A stretch of DNA of 64,000 nucleotides from Mycolicibacterium litorale (lineage in GTDB: Bacteria > Actinomycetota > Actinomycetes > Mycobacteriales > Mycobacteriaceae). Shown piece after piece: positions 41,428 through 51,516 of the stretch (positions are counted from its first letter, which is position 1; each line of letters begins with the position of its first letter). The notes below the pieces were generated by a model. The model did not search any database. It was not told the origin of the DNA and saw nothing but the letters and a program-made list of their open reading frames with translations. Where the stretch lies: positions 5,394,001-5,458,000 of the forward strand of contig NZ_AP023287.1 in assembly GCF_014218295.1 (NCBI RefSeq). Reading direction: 5' to 3'. Both the position numbers and the translations under genes were made by a program.

Positions 41428-42636
41428 ATGCTGAGCCGCTGCATCGCCACCGATCCGCAGTCGTTCGCCACCGAATACTGGGGACGCCGACCGCTGCTCA
41501 GCCGTTCCGGGGCGCTGCCCCGCGATTTCGCCGATCTCCTCTCGCCCGGCATGGTCGACGAGTTGATCGCCGAACGCGGGGTACGCGCACCGTTCATCCG
41601 GCTGGCCAAAGAGGGTGACGTCCTGTCCAAGGACTGCTATCTGGGGCCCGCCGGCTTCGGGGCGGAGATGCCCGACCAGGTCGACTCCGCCAAGGTGCTC
41701 GGCCAGTTCGCCGCGGGCGCCACCATCGTGCTGCAGGGCCTGCACCGGCTCTGGCCGCCGGTGATCGACTTCGTCCGCGGCATGGTCGACGACCTCGGCC
41801 ATCCGGTGCAGACGAACGCCTACATCACCCCGCCCGGCAACCGGGGCTTCGATCCCCACTACGACGTCCACGACGTCTTCGTCCTGCAGACCGCGGGCGC
41901 GAAGCGCTGGGTCGTCCACGAACCCGTGCACACCCATCCCCTGCCGTCCCAGCCGTGGACGCAGCACAGGGCGGCGATCGCGGAGCGGGCGCGCGGCGAA
42001 CCGGTCATCGACACCGTCCTGTCGCCGGGTGATGCGCTGTACCTCCCCCGTGGCTGGGTGCATTCGGCGCAGGCGCTGGACACGACGTCGATCCATCTCA
42101 CCGTCGGGGTGTCCGCGGTGACGGGCCTCGACGTGGCCCGCGCGGTGGTCGAGGCGCTGGCCGACGACGAGAGTTTCCGCGCCTCGCTGCCGATGGGCGC
42201 CGACCCCGCCGATCAGGATGAGATCATCGCGTCGGTGACCAAGGTGATGGCGCAACTGGTCGAGACGCTGCGCGACGACGCGACCGCCCTCAGCCGTGCG
42301 GCCGCCCAGCAGTTGACGCGCAGACACGCCGACCGCACCCGTCCCGTCGCGGTGCGGCCGCTGGCGGCACTGGACGCCGCCGCCCACGCGGACACCACCC
42401 CGGTGCGGTGGCGGCACGGTCTGGTCGCGACCGTCGACACCTCGGGGGACCGCATCGCGCTGCGATTGCCCGACCGGGTCATCTCGTTCCCCGCCTCGTG
42501 CGGGCAGGCGGTGCTCGCGTTGCACCGCGGACTGGTCGCGGACGCGGGCAGTCTGCCGGGCCTCGACCGGGCGGACGCGACGGTGCTCATCCGCCGGCTG
42601 CTGCGCGAGGCGGTCGTGACGCCCGCCGCCCGATGA
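41428..42636 (+). CDS. JmjC/cupin_4 2-oxoglutarate oxygenase (ribosomal-oxygenase-like)
   Basis: A 402-residue protein of the RoxA(YcfD)/NO66/MINA53 group of Fe(II)/2-oxoglutarate hydroxylases, which modify Arg or His side chains. The facial triad is His144-x-Asp146 (PHYDVHD) and His212 (RGWVHSA); Lys159 in AKRW is a candidate 2-oxoglutarate ligand. FATEYWGRRPLL at the N-terminus is the usual cupin_4 entry motif. In YcfD the target is a ribosomal protein; here the gene directly follows a His-containing repeat peptide, which is the likely substrate. It overlaps the next gene by 4 bp. Confidence 0.85.
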   Translation: MLSRCIATDPQSFATEYWGRRPLLSRSGALPRDFADLLSPGMVDELIAERGVRAPFIRLAKEGDVLSKDCYLGPAGFGAEMPDQVDSAKVLGQFAAGATIVLQGLHRLWPPVIDFVRGMVDDLGHPVQTNAYITPPGNRGFDPHYDVHDVFVLQTAGAKRWVVHEPVHTHPLPSQPWTQHRAAIAERARGEPVIDTVLSPGDALYLPRGWVHSAQALDTTSIHLTVGVSAVTGLDVARAVVEALADDESFRASLPMGADPADQDEIIASVTKVMAQLVETLRDDATALSRAAAQQLTRRHADRTRPVAVRPLAALDAAAHADTTPVRWRHGLVATVDTSGDRIALRLPDRVISFPASCGQAVLALHRGLVADAGSLPGLDRADATVLIRRLLREAVVTPAAR

Positions 42637-43520
42637 GCGGCACACGTCGTATCCCGTGCAGTGACCAGTCGGTGCGCCGCGGCGACCCGATGTACGGCAC
42701 CGCGTCCGCCGGTTCGTCGTGGCTGCTGCTCGAATTGCCCGGCGGCTGGGGGCCTTCGGCGTTTCTGCAGTCACCGGCGGTGATCGACCCCGACCTCGGC
42801 CGCGCGATCGTCCGGCGCGTCGAGGCGGCCGGGATGCGCATCGCGGCCATCCGCCGCCACGGCCGTCGCTCGGCCACCGCGCGGTGGCGGTGGTTCGTGG
42901 CCCGCGCCGGCCTCGGCGACGAGGCCCTGTACGCCGGTGAGGTCGACGGCCCCCACGGGTATCTCGACCTCGCCTTGGACGGGTCCGACGGCAGCCCGTG
43001 CACCGACCCCGTCGTCGCGGTGTGCGCACACGGACGACACGACCAGTGCTGCGCGGTACGGGGCCGCGGCGCGATCGCGGCCATCACCGCCGCGTATCCC
43101 GAAGTGGCTTGGGAGTGTTCCCATCTCGGCGGGGACCGGTTCGCAGCAACCATGCTCATCCTGCCGGAGGGGCTGTGTTACGGGCGGGTCGACTCGACCG
43201 ACGCCGCCGAACTGGTCCGCCTGTACCTCGACGGCCGACTGGACAATCGCTATCTGCGGGGCCGCACCTCGCTACCGCATGCGGTGCAGGCCGCCCAGTA
43301 CTTCGCCCGCGAGAAGTACGGCGACGATCGCATCGCGAGCCTTGCCCCCCTGACCGTCGAACGCGGCGACAACAGCCACCGCGTGGTGCTCGACTCCGAG
43401 GCCGGCCCGCTCGAGGTGACCCTCGAGGAGGGCTGGTCCGAACCGCTGCTCTCGCAGTGCCACGCCAAAGTGCCCGGCCGCGTGCGGATCTTCAGCCTGG
43501 TGTCGATGTCACCGGTGTGA
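42633..43520 (+). CDS. Sucrase/ferredoxin-like (Apd1-type) [2Fe-2S] thioredoxin-fold protein
   Basis: A 295-residue protein. The motif VCAHGRHDQCCAVRG (Cys131, Cys139, Cys140) and ECSHLGGDRFAATMLILPEG (Cys162, His164) are the conserved cores of the sucrase/ferredoxin-like family. Its thioredoxin fold binds a His/Cys-ligated [2Fe-2S] cluster. It could deliver electrons to the upstream oxygenase or keep its iron reduced. The 4-bp overlap with the oxygenase gene shows co-translation. Confidence 0.85.
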   Translation: MSGTRRIPCSDQSVRRGDPMYGTASAGSSWLLLELPGGWGPSAFLQSPAVIDPDLGRAIVRRVEAAGMRIAAIRRHGRRSATARWRWFVARAGLGDEALYAGEVDGPHGYLDLALDGSDGSPCTDPVVAVCAHGRHDQCCAVRGRGAIAAITAAYPEVAWECSHLGGDRFAATMLILPEGLCYGRVDSTDAAELVRLYLDGRLDNRYLRGRTSLPHAVQAAQYFAREKYGDDRIASLAPLTVERGDNSHRVVLDSEAGPLEVTLEEGWSEPLLSQCHAKVPGRVRIFSLVSMSPV

Positions 43521-43523
43521 CGG

Positions 43524-44903
43524 TCAGCGGCCGGCGGCGGGTGCGGGCACGCCCCACGCGCTGCCCTGCTCGCGGTCGAGTGCGGTGATGCCCTTGTTCT
43601 TCAGACCGAAGACGTAGACGAGCAGGCTGACCCCGATCACGGCGGTCACGTAGACGATGAACCAGCCGATGTGGTCGCCCGACTTGGCGGCCTGGTACAG
43701 CAGCGGCGCGGTGCCGCCGAACGCGGAGTTCGCCAGCGCGTAGCCGAGGCCGACGCCCAGCGCCCGGACATCGGCGGGGAACAACTCGGCCTTCACGATC
43801 GCGTTGACCGAGGTGTAGCCGGTCAGGATGACGTAGCCGACGGCCGTCAGCGCGAACGCCGTCAACGGCGACGTGGTCTGCGGCAGATACGTCAGCAGCA
43901 CATAGGTGTAGAGGATGCCGCCGACGGCGAACGAGACCAGCAGCGGTTTGCGCCCGACCCGGTCGCTGAGCAGCCCGCCGAGTGGCTGCAACAGCATCAG
44001 GAAGATCAAGCCCAGCAGGTTGATCCAGGTTCCGGTCAGGGCCTGATCGGATCCGAAGGTGGACTTCACGATCGCAGGGGCGTTGATCGTGTACGTGTAG
44101 AACGCGACCGTGCCGCCCGCCGTGATGAGGAAACACAGCAGAAGCGGACGCCAGTGCGTGGTGAACAGCGCCCGCACCGAACCGGCCTCGCGGTCCTTGC
44201 CCTCGCGGATCGCCTCCAGGTGCGATTCGCTCAACGATTCGTCCATCGAGCGGCGCATCCACAGCACCACCAGGGCAGCGATACCGCCGATGAAGAAGCC
44301 GATCCGCCAGCCCCACGCCGTCACCGCCTCGACCCCGATGACGCTGAGCGCGATCAGCAGCGTGAACTGCGCCAGCACGTGGCCGCCGACCAGCGTGACG
44401 TACTGGAACGAGGACAGGAAGCCGCGCCTGTGCGGTGTGGCGGCTTCGGACATGTAGGTCGCCGACGTGCCGTACTCGCCGCCGGTGGCGAACCCCTGTA
44501 GGAGCCGGGCCGCGATCAGGATCACCGCCGCCCAGTAGCCGATGACCTCCCGGGTCGGCATGACGGCGACCAGGAACGAACACGACGACATCACGGTGAT
44601 GCTCACCATGAGTGCGGCCTTGCGTCCGCGGCGGTCGGCGAAGCGGCCGAAGAACCACGAACCCACCGGCCGCATCACGAAGGTGACGGCGAAGATCGCG
44701 TAGATGTAGAGCGTCGAGTTCTCGTCGTCCTGGTCGAAGAACTGGGCCTCGAAGTACGTCGCGAAGACGGTGTAGACGTAGACGTCGTACCACTCGACGA
44801 GGTTTCCCGCCGATCCCCTGATGGTGTTGAGCACGGCCCGGCGGGTGCTCGTCGGAGCGCGTGTCGGACCGGACTCGCGCGAGCTCGTCACCCCATCGCT
44901 CAT
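43524..44903 (-). CDS. MHS-type MFS transporter (proline/betaine/alpha-ketoglutarate permease-like)
   Basis: A 459-residue MFS protein. GSAGNLVEWYDVYVYTVFATYF at helix 1, FGRFADRRGRKAAL in loop 2-3 and RLLQGFATGGEYGTSATYMSE in helix 4 are signatures of the metabolite:H+ symporter family (ProP, KgtP, ShiA). It takes up a small organic acid, betaine or similar. The ATG at 44903 gives a normal cytosolic N-terminus. It converges on the peptide-hydroxylase operon; I see no functional link. Confidence 0.88.
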   Translation of the reverse strand: MSDGVTSSRESGPTRAPTSTRRAVLNTIRGSAGNLVEWYDVYVYTVFATYFEAQFFDQDDENSTLYIYAIFAVTFVMRPVGSWFFGRFADRRGRKAALMVSITVMSSCSFLVAVMPTREVIGYWAAVILIAARLLQGFATGGEYGTSATYMSEAATPHRRGFLSSFQYVTLVGGHVLAQFTLLIALSVIGVEAVTAWGWRIGFFIGGIAALVVLWMRRSMDESLSESHLEAIREGKDREAGSVRALFTTHWRPLLLCFLITAGGTVAFYTYTINAPAIVKSTFGSDQALTGTWINLLGLIFLMLLQPLGGLLSDRVGRKPLLVSFAVGGILYTYVLLTYLPQTTSPLTAFALTAVGYVILTGYTSVNAIVKAELFPADVRALGVGLGYALANSAFGGTAPLLYQAAKSGDHIGWFIVYVTAVIGVSLLVYVFGLKNKGITALDREQGSAWGVPAPAAGR

Positions 44904-45075
44904 CCGGGGACGATAACGCGTATCGCGGCGGCCCGGCGCAGATCCGCCTGGCGCGTCCGATCTCGTGAAACGAACCCCGACCGCGCCCGCCATGCCCGAC
45001 AATCGAGATCGGCGCGCGCCGCCGTCCGTGACGCAGCGTCGACCGGACCGGCATCCGCGCTCCGAGGGGGAACCC

Positions 45076-45912
45076 GTGAGTACATCAGCCCAGCGCGCAG
45101 CACAGTTGGATCTCGTCGCACGGCTCAAATCGGCCTATCCCGAACTGCCGGACGCGCCCACCCCCGATCTGCTCGACCACGAACGGATCACGGCGTACCT
45201 CAAACCCGTGCACGACGTCGGAGGCGAACCCGACGCTCCCGACGAGTTCCTCAACAAGCAGGAAGAAGCGTGGGAGGAGGCCATCTACGTCACCTGCGAG
45301 GTGCTGGGCTGGCGGGGCATCTGGCTGTCGGAGGAGCGCCGCCGGATCGGCAACGTCGACGTCGGGCGGGCGCAGTACCTGGGCCTGCCCTACTACGGGC
45401 GCTGGGCACTGGCGGTGGCCCGGGTGCTGGTGGAGAAACACCACATCGGGCTCACCGAACTGACCGAACGCATGGCCGAGGTGAAGGCCCGCTACGCCGG
45501 CGGCCTCGACGGTCGAACCCCCGAGGCGCAGCCGAGATTCGAAGGCGACGGCTCCCAGGTCCGGCGGAACCGACAGCACCGCGAGGCGGTGGGCAAGGGC
45601 GATCCGCAGGTGTACGCCGGGCTTGCTCCTCCGGCGAAGTTCGCCGTCGGCGACGCGGTGCGCGTGCGGGAGCTGCCCGTGCTGTTCTACACCCGCACGC
45701 CCGAGTACGCGCGCGGCGCCACCGGTGTGATCGCCGAGGTCTCCTACGAGAGCCCGGCCGCCGAGGACGAGACCTGGGATCGCGAGGTGACCCCGGAGTG
45801 GTTCTACATCGTCCGGTTCAACCAGTCCGAGCTGTGGCACGGCTACACCGGCACCGCGACCGACACCCTGCAGACCGAACTGCCCGAGCGCTGGCTCGAA
45901 CCGGCCGGCTGA
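45076..45912 (+). CDS. Nitrile hydratase beta-like/thiocyanate hydrolase fused alpha-beta subunit
   Basis: A 278-residue protein. Residues 45-145 match the helical N-terminus of NHase beta (PVHDVGGEPDAPDEF, WEEAIYVTCEVLGWRG). The C-terminal part from about 190 (KFAVGDAVRVRE, HPF-like and RFNQSELWHGYTG) is the SH3-like barrel of NHase beta. In thiocyanate hydrolase these halves are separate subunits; here they are one chain. It forms the shell around the metal site of the next gene product. The GTG start follows GAGGGGGA. It leads a three-gene cluster. Confidence 0.8.
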   Translation: MSTSAQRAAQLDLVARLKSAYPELPDAPTPDLLDHERITAYLKPVHDVGGEPDAPDEFLNKQEEAWEEAIYVTCEVLGWRGIWLSEERRRIGNVDVGRAQYLGLPYYGRWALAVARVLVEKHHIGLTELTERMAEVKARYAGGLDGRTPEAQPRFEGDGSQVRRNRQHREAVGKGDPQVYAGLAPPAKFAVGDAVRVRELPVLFYTRTPEYARGATGVIAEVSYESPAAEDETWDREVTPEWFYIVRFNQSELWHGYTGTATDTLQTELPERWLEPAG

Positions 45913-45931
45913 AACCCGACAGGACACCACC

Positions 45932-46687
<756 letters not shown>

Positions 46688-46694
46688 GCGCGCC

Positions 46695-47045
46695 GTGTCC
46701 GCCGAGCCCATCGAAACCCTGGCGCACATCGTCGAACGCGGGCAGGTGTGGCCGCGGATGGCCGCCAAGTACGGCGTCGAGAATCCGGTGCCGCCGTGGA
46801 AGACGAGCCTCGACGGCCTCTGCGACGCGCTCGACCACGGCAGCTGCGCCGACGCCGACATCCCCACGTTCAAGGAGCGCCGCGACGAGGAGGACGCACT
46901 GTCGGCGACGCTCTACGCCGACCTGCCCTACCCCGAGAACCAGCTGGTCTCCCTGGCGCATTCGCTGGTGGTCCGCGGTGTCATCGACGAAGCCGAACTG
47001 CGGCAGCGCCTCGCGACCATCAGGGCGCGACTCGAAGCCACCTGA
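46695..47045 (+). CDS. Nitrile hydratase/thiocyanate hydrolase accessory-like small protein
   Basis: A 116-residue, GTG-initiated protein with ETLAHIVERGQVWPRMAAKYG and later DLPYPENQLVSLAHSLVVRGV followed by a charged helix. The second half resembles the N-terminal helices of NHase beta and of the P14K/P15K-type activators that load cobalt and oxidise the claw cysteines. I infer a maturation role for the preceding subunit. The gap to that gene is 7 bp, so they share an operon. Confidence 0.65.
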   Translation: MSAEPIETLAHIVERGQVWPRMAAKYGVENPVPPWKTSLDGLCDALDHGSCADADIPTFKERRDEEDALSATLYADLPYPENQLVSLAHSLVVRGVIDEAELRQRLATIRARLEAT

Positions 47046-47080
47046 GGGGTGCGGGGCGGTGTCAGGCAGGCTGGACCCCG

Positions 47081-49645
47081 ATGACCGTCCCGCTGCTCGA
47101 CGATCCGAGTGATCTGTCGCCCCTGCGCGCCCGAGGCGCCGACCCCGACGAGCTGTTCGCCTCCTTCGCCGCGTGGGCCGAGGCGAGCGGCACCGTGCTG
47201 TACCCGGCGCAGGAGGAGGCGCTGATCGAGCTGGTCAGCGGCGCCAACGTCATCCTCGCGACGCCGACGGGTTCGGGGAAGTCGCTGGTCGCCACCGGCG
47301 CGCAGTACGCGGCGCTGGCGGCCGGTCGGCGCAGCTACTACACCGCCCCGATCAAGGCGCTGGTCAGCGAGAAGTTCTTCGCCCTGTGCGGGCTGTTCGG
47401 CGCCGAGAACGTCGGCATGCTCACCGGCGATGCCGCGGTGAACTCCTCTGCGCCGATCATCGCCTGCACCGCCGAGGTGCTCGCCAACATCGCGCTGCGT
47501 GAAGGCGGGGAATCAAACACAGCCAGTGATCTCATCGTCATGGACGAGTTCCACTTCTACGGCGACCCCGACCGCGGCTGGGCGTGGCAGGTGCCGCTGC
47601 TGGAACTGCCGCGTGCGCAGTTCCTCCTGATGTCGGCCACGCTGGGCGACGTCACGTTCCTGCGCGAGGACCTGACCCGGCGCACCGGCAGACCGACGGC
47701 GCTCGTCGCCCACGCTGATCGTCCTGTGCCGCTGTTCTACTCGTACGCGACGACCCCGATGCACGAGACGATCTCCGAGCTGCTCGAGACCAAGCAGGCG
47801 CCGATCTACGTCGTCCACTTCACCCAGGCGTCCGCGCTGGAGCGGGCTCAGGCGCTGATGAGCATCAACGTGTGCACCAAGGCCGAGAAGGCCGCGATCG
47901 CCGAACATATCGGCCGCTTCCGCTTTTCAACGGCCTTCGGCACCACGCTGTCGCGGCTGGTGCGCCACGGGATCGGAGTGCACCACGCCGGGATGCTGCC
48001 CAAGTACCGGCGGCTCGTCGAACAGCTCGCCCAGGCAGGTCTGCTGAAGGTCATCTGCGGCACCGACACCCTGGGCGTCGGGATCAACGTGCCGATCCGC
48101 ACCGTGGTGTTCTCCGCGTTGTCGAAGTACGACGGCACCCGCACCCGGCTGCTCAACGCCCGTGAGTTCCACCAGATCGCGGGCCGCGCCGGGCGCGCGG
48201 GCTACGACACCGCGGGCACCGTCGTCGTCCAGGCACCCGACCACGAGGTGGAGAACCTCAAACAGTTCGCCAAGGTCGCCGACGATCCGAAGAAGCGGCG
48301 GAAGCTGGTGCGGCGCAAGGTGCCCGAGGGCATGGTGCCGTGGAGTGAGTCGACGATGAAGCGCCTCGTGGAGGCGGTCCCGGAGCCGTTGCACAGCAAC
48401 ATGCGGGTGTCGACGGCGATGATCCTCGACGTGGTGGCCAGAGCCGGGGCGAGCGAAGCGACGGGAGATCGATCGGGCGATCCGTTCGAGGCGATGCGGC
48501 GGCTGCTCACCGACAACCACGAACCGCGCAAACGCCAACTGCACCTTATCCGTGAAGCGGTGGGGATCGCGCGGTCGCTGCTGCAGGCCGGGGTGATCGA
48601 GCGCGTCGACACCCCCGAGGGCAGACGCTACCGGCTCACCGTGGACCTACCGCGGGATTTCGCGCTCAACCAGCCGCTGTCCACATTCGCGCTCGCGGCC
48701 ATCGACGTGCTCGATATCGAGTCGGAAAGCTATGCGCTGGATGTGGTTTCGGTGATCGAGGCGACGCTGGAGGATCCACGCCAGATCCTGGCGGCCCAAC
48801 TGAAGAAGGCCAGAGGCGAAGCGGTGGCCGCGATGAAGGCCGAAGGGATCGAGTACGACGAGCGGATCGAACTGCTCGACGACGTCACCTATCCGAAGCC
48901 GCTCGCCGAACTTCTCGAGCACACGTTCGAGGTGTACCTGCAGAGCAATCCGTGGGCCGCGGACGGCCGGCTGTCACCGAAGTCCGTGGTCCGCGAGATG
49001 TGGGAACGTGCCTTCACGTTCCGCGAGTACGTCAGCGTCTACGGGCTCACCCGATCCGAGGGGGCGGTGCTGCGCTATCTGTCCGACGCGTACAAGGCGC
49101 TGCGGTCGGGTGTGCCCACCGCCGCGCGCACCGACGAGCTGACCGACATCGTCGAGTGGCTGGGCGAGCTTGTGCGCCAGGTGGATTCGAGCCTGCTCGA
49201 TGAGTGGGAACAGCTGACCAGCCCGGATCAGCCGCTCGACGAGCCGGTTTCGGTGCCGGCGCGCCCGCGGCCGCTCACCGGCAACGAGCGCGCGTTCACC
49301 GCGATGGTCCGCAATGCGCTGTTCCGCCGCGTCGAACTGTTCGCGCGGCGGGACTGGGCCGGCCTCGGTGAGTTGGACGCCGCCGCGGGGTGGCCGGCGC
49401 AGCGCTGGGCCGACGTCGGTGAGGAGTACTACGCCGAGCACGACGACGTGGGCACCGGCGCCGACGCCCGCGGGCCCGCGCTGTTGATCTTCGACCGGCA
49501 GCCCGGTCAGTGGCGGGTGCGCCAGATCCTCGACGATCCGGCCGGCGACCACGACTGGGGCTTCGAGGTGGAGGTCGATCTCGAGGCCTCCGACGAGGAG
49601 GGGACGGCGGTGCTGCGTCTGCTCGACGCCGGCCGCATGGACTGA
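47081..49645 (+). CDS. DEAD/DEAH-box (Ski2-like) RNA helicase with DUF3516
   Basis: An 854-residue helicase. Walker A ATPTGSGKS (residues 60-68), Walker B VMDEFHFY (155 onward), motif III LMSATLG, and motif VI HQIAGRAGRAGY mark a Ski2-like superfamily 2 enzyme. The C-terminal 400 residues match the actinobacterial DUF3516 domain. The exact RNA role is unknown; relatives of Ski2 thread RNA into degradation or ribosome-assembly machines. It is convergent with the NUDIX gene, with only 3 bp between stops. Confidence 0.88.
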   Translation: MTVPLLDDPSDLSPLRARGADPDELFASFAAWAEASGTVLYPAQEEALIELVSGANVILATPTGSGKSLVATGAQYAALAAGRRSYYTAPIKALVSEKFFALCGLFGAENVGMLTGDAAVNSSAPIIACTAEVLANIALREGGESNTASDLIVMDEFHFYGDPDRGWAWQVPLLELPRAQFLLMSATLGDVTFLREDLTRRTGRPTALVAHADRPVPLFYSYATTPMHETISELLETKQAPIYVVHFTQASALERAQALMSINVCTKAEKAAIAEHIGRFRFSTAFGTTLSRLVRHGIGVHHAGMLPKYRRLVEQLAQAGLLKVICGTDTLGVGINVPIRTVVFSALSKYDGTRTRLLNAREFHQIAGRAGRAGYDTAGTVVVQAPDHEVENLKQFAKVADDPKKRRKLVRRKVPEGMVPWSESTMKRLVEAVPEPLHSNMRVSTAMILDVVARAGASEATGDRSGDPFEAMRRLLTDNHEPRKRQLHLIREAVGIARSLLQAGVIERVDTPEGRRYRLTVDLPRDFALNQPLSTFALAAIDVLDIESESYALDVVSVIEATLEDPRQILAAQLKKARGEAVAAMKAEGIEYDERIELLDDVTYPKPLAELLEHTFEVYLQSNPWAADGRLSPKSVVREMWERAFTFREYVSVYGLTRSEGAVLRYLSDAYKALRSGVPTAARTDELTDIVEWLGELVRQVDSSLLDEWEQLTSPDQPLDEPVSVPARPRPLTGNERAFTAMVRNALFRRVELFARRDWAGLGELDAAAGWPAQRWADVGEEYYAEHDDVGTGADARGPALLIFDRQPGQWRVRQILDDPAGDHDWGFEVEVDLEASDEEGTAVLRLLDAGRMD

Positions 49646-49648
49646 CCG

Positions 49649-50365
49649 CTACCGCCAGGCGAAGACGGGTTGTTCGAGGTGGTCGACGGGGTCGCGGCGG
49701 CCTTCGAGGGCAAGCCACCGCAGTTGCAGCAGGACTGCTCCCGTCGGCGCGTGGATCAGGTCGTTGCCCAGCGGGATCTGCACCACCGGGCGCGGACTCT
49801 CGGGGATCGAGACGAACCGCGGTGAGTCGTCGCGCTGCAGTTGGTGCAGCCCCACCCGATATGCCGCGACCACCTCGTCGGGCGCCGGCCGCAGGTCCAG
49901 CCGGCCGCCGCCCCACAGCACCACGGGAGTGATGACGTATCCCGAGCGGGTCGGGTAGTCGTCGAGCAGGCCGAGCACGGCCGAATCCGGCAGCGCGACG
50001 CCCACCTCCTCGTCGAGTTCGCGCAGCGCGGCGTCGACCACGGTCTCCCCCGGATCGAGCCGACCGCCCGGCAGCGCCCACTGCGCCGCATGCGTGGTCA
50101 GCCGGGATGCCCTGCGGCACAACAGAAATGCCGCACCACCGGAGACGTCGACCATCCGGCCGTCCAGTCCGGCCTCCATCGGCCGACCGTCGATCCAGTC
50201 GTCGACGGGCGCCGGATCCACCCGGTCCTCGCCGATCTCGGAGTCGACGAGGACCACCGCGACCGCGGCGTGCCGCTTCGTCGGATCCGTCACCGTGCGG
50301 CGGTCGTGGCCGGCCAGGTGCGACCGGATGCGCTCGCGCAGCGCCTCGTCATAGCTGATCGTCAC
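49649..50365 (-). CDS. NUDIX hydrolase (CoA pyrophosphatase-like)
   Basis: A 238-residue protein with an intact NUDIX box, GRLDPGETVVDAALRELDEE, completed by VGV (Gx5Ex7REUxEExGU). The segment upstream (AAFLLCRRASRLTTHAAQWALPGG) and the overall length resemble NUDT7/8-type CoA pyrophosphatases. It would cut a nucleoside diphosphate linked to another moiety. It lies 4 bp downstream of the threonine-aldolase-like gene on the same strand, so the two probably form an operon. Confidence 0.88.
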   Translation of the reverse strand: MTISYDEALRERIRSHLAGHDRRTVTDPTKRHAAVAVVLVDSEIGEDRVDPAPVDDWIDGRPMEAGLDGRMVDVSGGAAFLLCRRASRLTTHAAQWALPGGRLDPGETVVDAALRELDEEVGVALPDSAVLGLLDDYPTRSGYVITPVVLWGGGRLDLRPAPDEVVAAYRVGLHQLQRDDSPRFVSIPESPRPVVQIPLGNDLIHAPTGAVLLQLRWLALEGRRDPVDHLEQPVFAWR

Positions 50366-50369
50366 CGTC

Positions 50370-51458
50370 TCACCGTACGGCTCGGCCGCGCTGCAACTCC
50401 TCGCGGACGACGGCGACGAATCCGTCGACGTCGGTTTCGGTGGTGTCCCACGCGGTCATCCACCGGACCTCGCCACGGGCGCGGTTCCAATCGTAGAAGC
50501 GCACCCGTTCGCGGATGCGGTCGGCGGCGTCCGTCGGCAGCGTCGCGAAGAGCGCGTTCGCCTCGGTGGCCTGGGTGAAGGCCAGGCCGGGCAGCGTCCC
50601 GTCGGCGATGCCGTCCTCGAGTGCGGCGCGCAGCCGGGCGGCCATGGCGTTGGCGTGCGCCGCGCTGCGCAGGCCGAGATCGTCGTCGAACAGCGCCAGC
50701 AGCTGCGCCGAGGCGAAGCGCATCTTGCTGGAGAGCTGCATCGTCAGCTTGCGCAGATAGCCCAGCCCCGTGGCGCGGTCCGGGTCGAGGACCACGACGG
50801 CCTCGACGCCCAGCAGCCCGTTCTTCGTGCCGCCGAGGCTCAGGACGTCGACGCCGGCGTCGGTGGTGATCTCGCGGAACGGCACGCCCAGCGCAGCCGC
50901 CGCATTCCACAGCCGCGACCCGTCCACGTGGACGGCCATCCCGCGGTCGTGGGCGAACCGGCAGATCGCGCGCACCTCGTCGGGGCGGTAGAGCGTGCCC
51001 AGTTCGGTGGTCTGCGTGATGCTCACGGCGAGCGGTTGGGCCCGGTGTTCGTTGCCCCAGCCCCACGCCTCCCGCCCGATCAGGTCATCGGTGAGCTTGC
51101 CGTCCGGCGCGGCGACGGTGAGCAGCTTGATGCCGGTCATCCGTTCGGGCGCGCCGGCCTCGTCGGTGTTGATGTGGGCGGTGGCCGCCGCGACGACGGC
51201 ACCCCAGCGGGGCAGCACGCTGGTCAGCGAGATGACGTTGGCGCCGGTGCCGTTGAAGACGGGGAACACCTCGGCGCGCTCGCCGAAGTGCGCGTGGATC
51301 ACCTCGCGCAGCCGCGCCGTGTACCGGTCCTCGCCGTAGGCGACCTGGTGCCCACCGTTGGCGGCGGCGAGGGCGGCGAGCACTTCGGGGTGCACACCGG
51401 CGTAGTTGTCGCTGGCGAAGCCGCGCCAGTCGGGGTCATGGAGTGGGGACACCGTCAC
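50370..51458 (-). CDS. PLP-dependent low-specificity threonine aldolase-like enzyme
   Basis: A 362-residue type I PLP enzyme. FASDNYAGVHPEVLAAL at the N-terminus, NGTGANVISLTSVL, HVDGSRLWNAAAALG and LSLGGTKNGLLG (Lys that binds PLP) match the L-threonine aldolase family (beta-eliminating lyase fold). It would cleave beta-hydroxy amino acids to glycine and an aldehyde. It is divergent from an ArsR/VOC pair with a palindromic operator between, so it may also be controlled by that ArsR. Confidence 0.87.
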   Translation of the reverse strand: MTVSPLHDPDWRGFASDNYAGVHPEVLAALAAANGGHQVAYGEDRYTARLREVIHAHFGERAEVFPVFNGTGANVISLTSVLPRWGAVVAAATAHINTDEAGAPERMTGIKLLTVAAPDGKLTDDLIGREAWGWGNEHRAQPLAVSITQTTELGTLYRPDEVRAICRFAHDRGMAVHVDGSRLWNAAAALGVPFREITTDAGVDVLSLGGTKNGLLGVEAVVVLDPDRATGLGYLRKLTMQLSSKMRFASAQLLALFDDDLGLRSAAHANAMAARLRAALEDGIADGTLPGLAFTQATEANALFATLPTDAADRIRERVRFYDWNRARGEVRWMTAWDTTETDVDGFVAVVREELQRGRAVR

Positions 51459-51486
51459 GGAGCAATCCTTCCACCGCCATTGACAT

Positions 51487-51502
51487 GCAAGTGGCTACTT
51501 GC
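51487..51502. promoter_or_regulatory. ArsR operator candidate GCAAGT-GGCT-ACTTGC
   Basis: A perfect 6-bp inverted repeat with a 4-bp centre, 14 bp upstream of the ArsR start and 28 bp upstream of the divergent threonine-aldolase start. The size and symmetry fit the recognition sites of ArsR winged-helix dimers. Binding here would repress both directions. Confidence 0.6.
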
Positions 51503-51516
51503 CTAACGTGGGCGGC

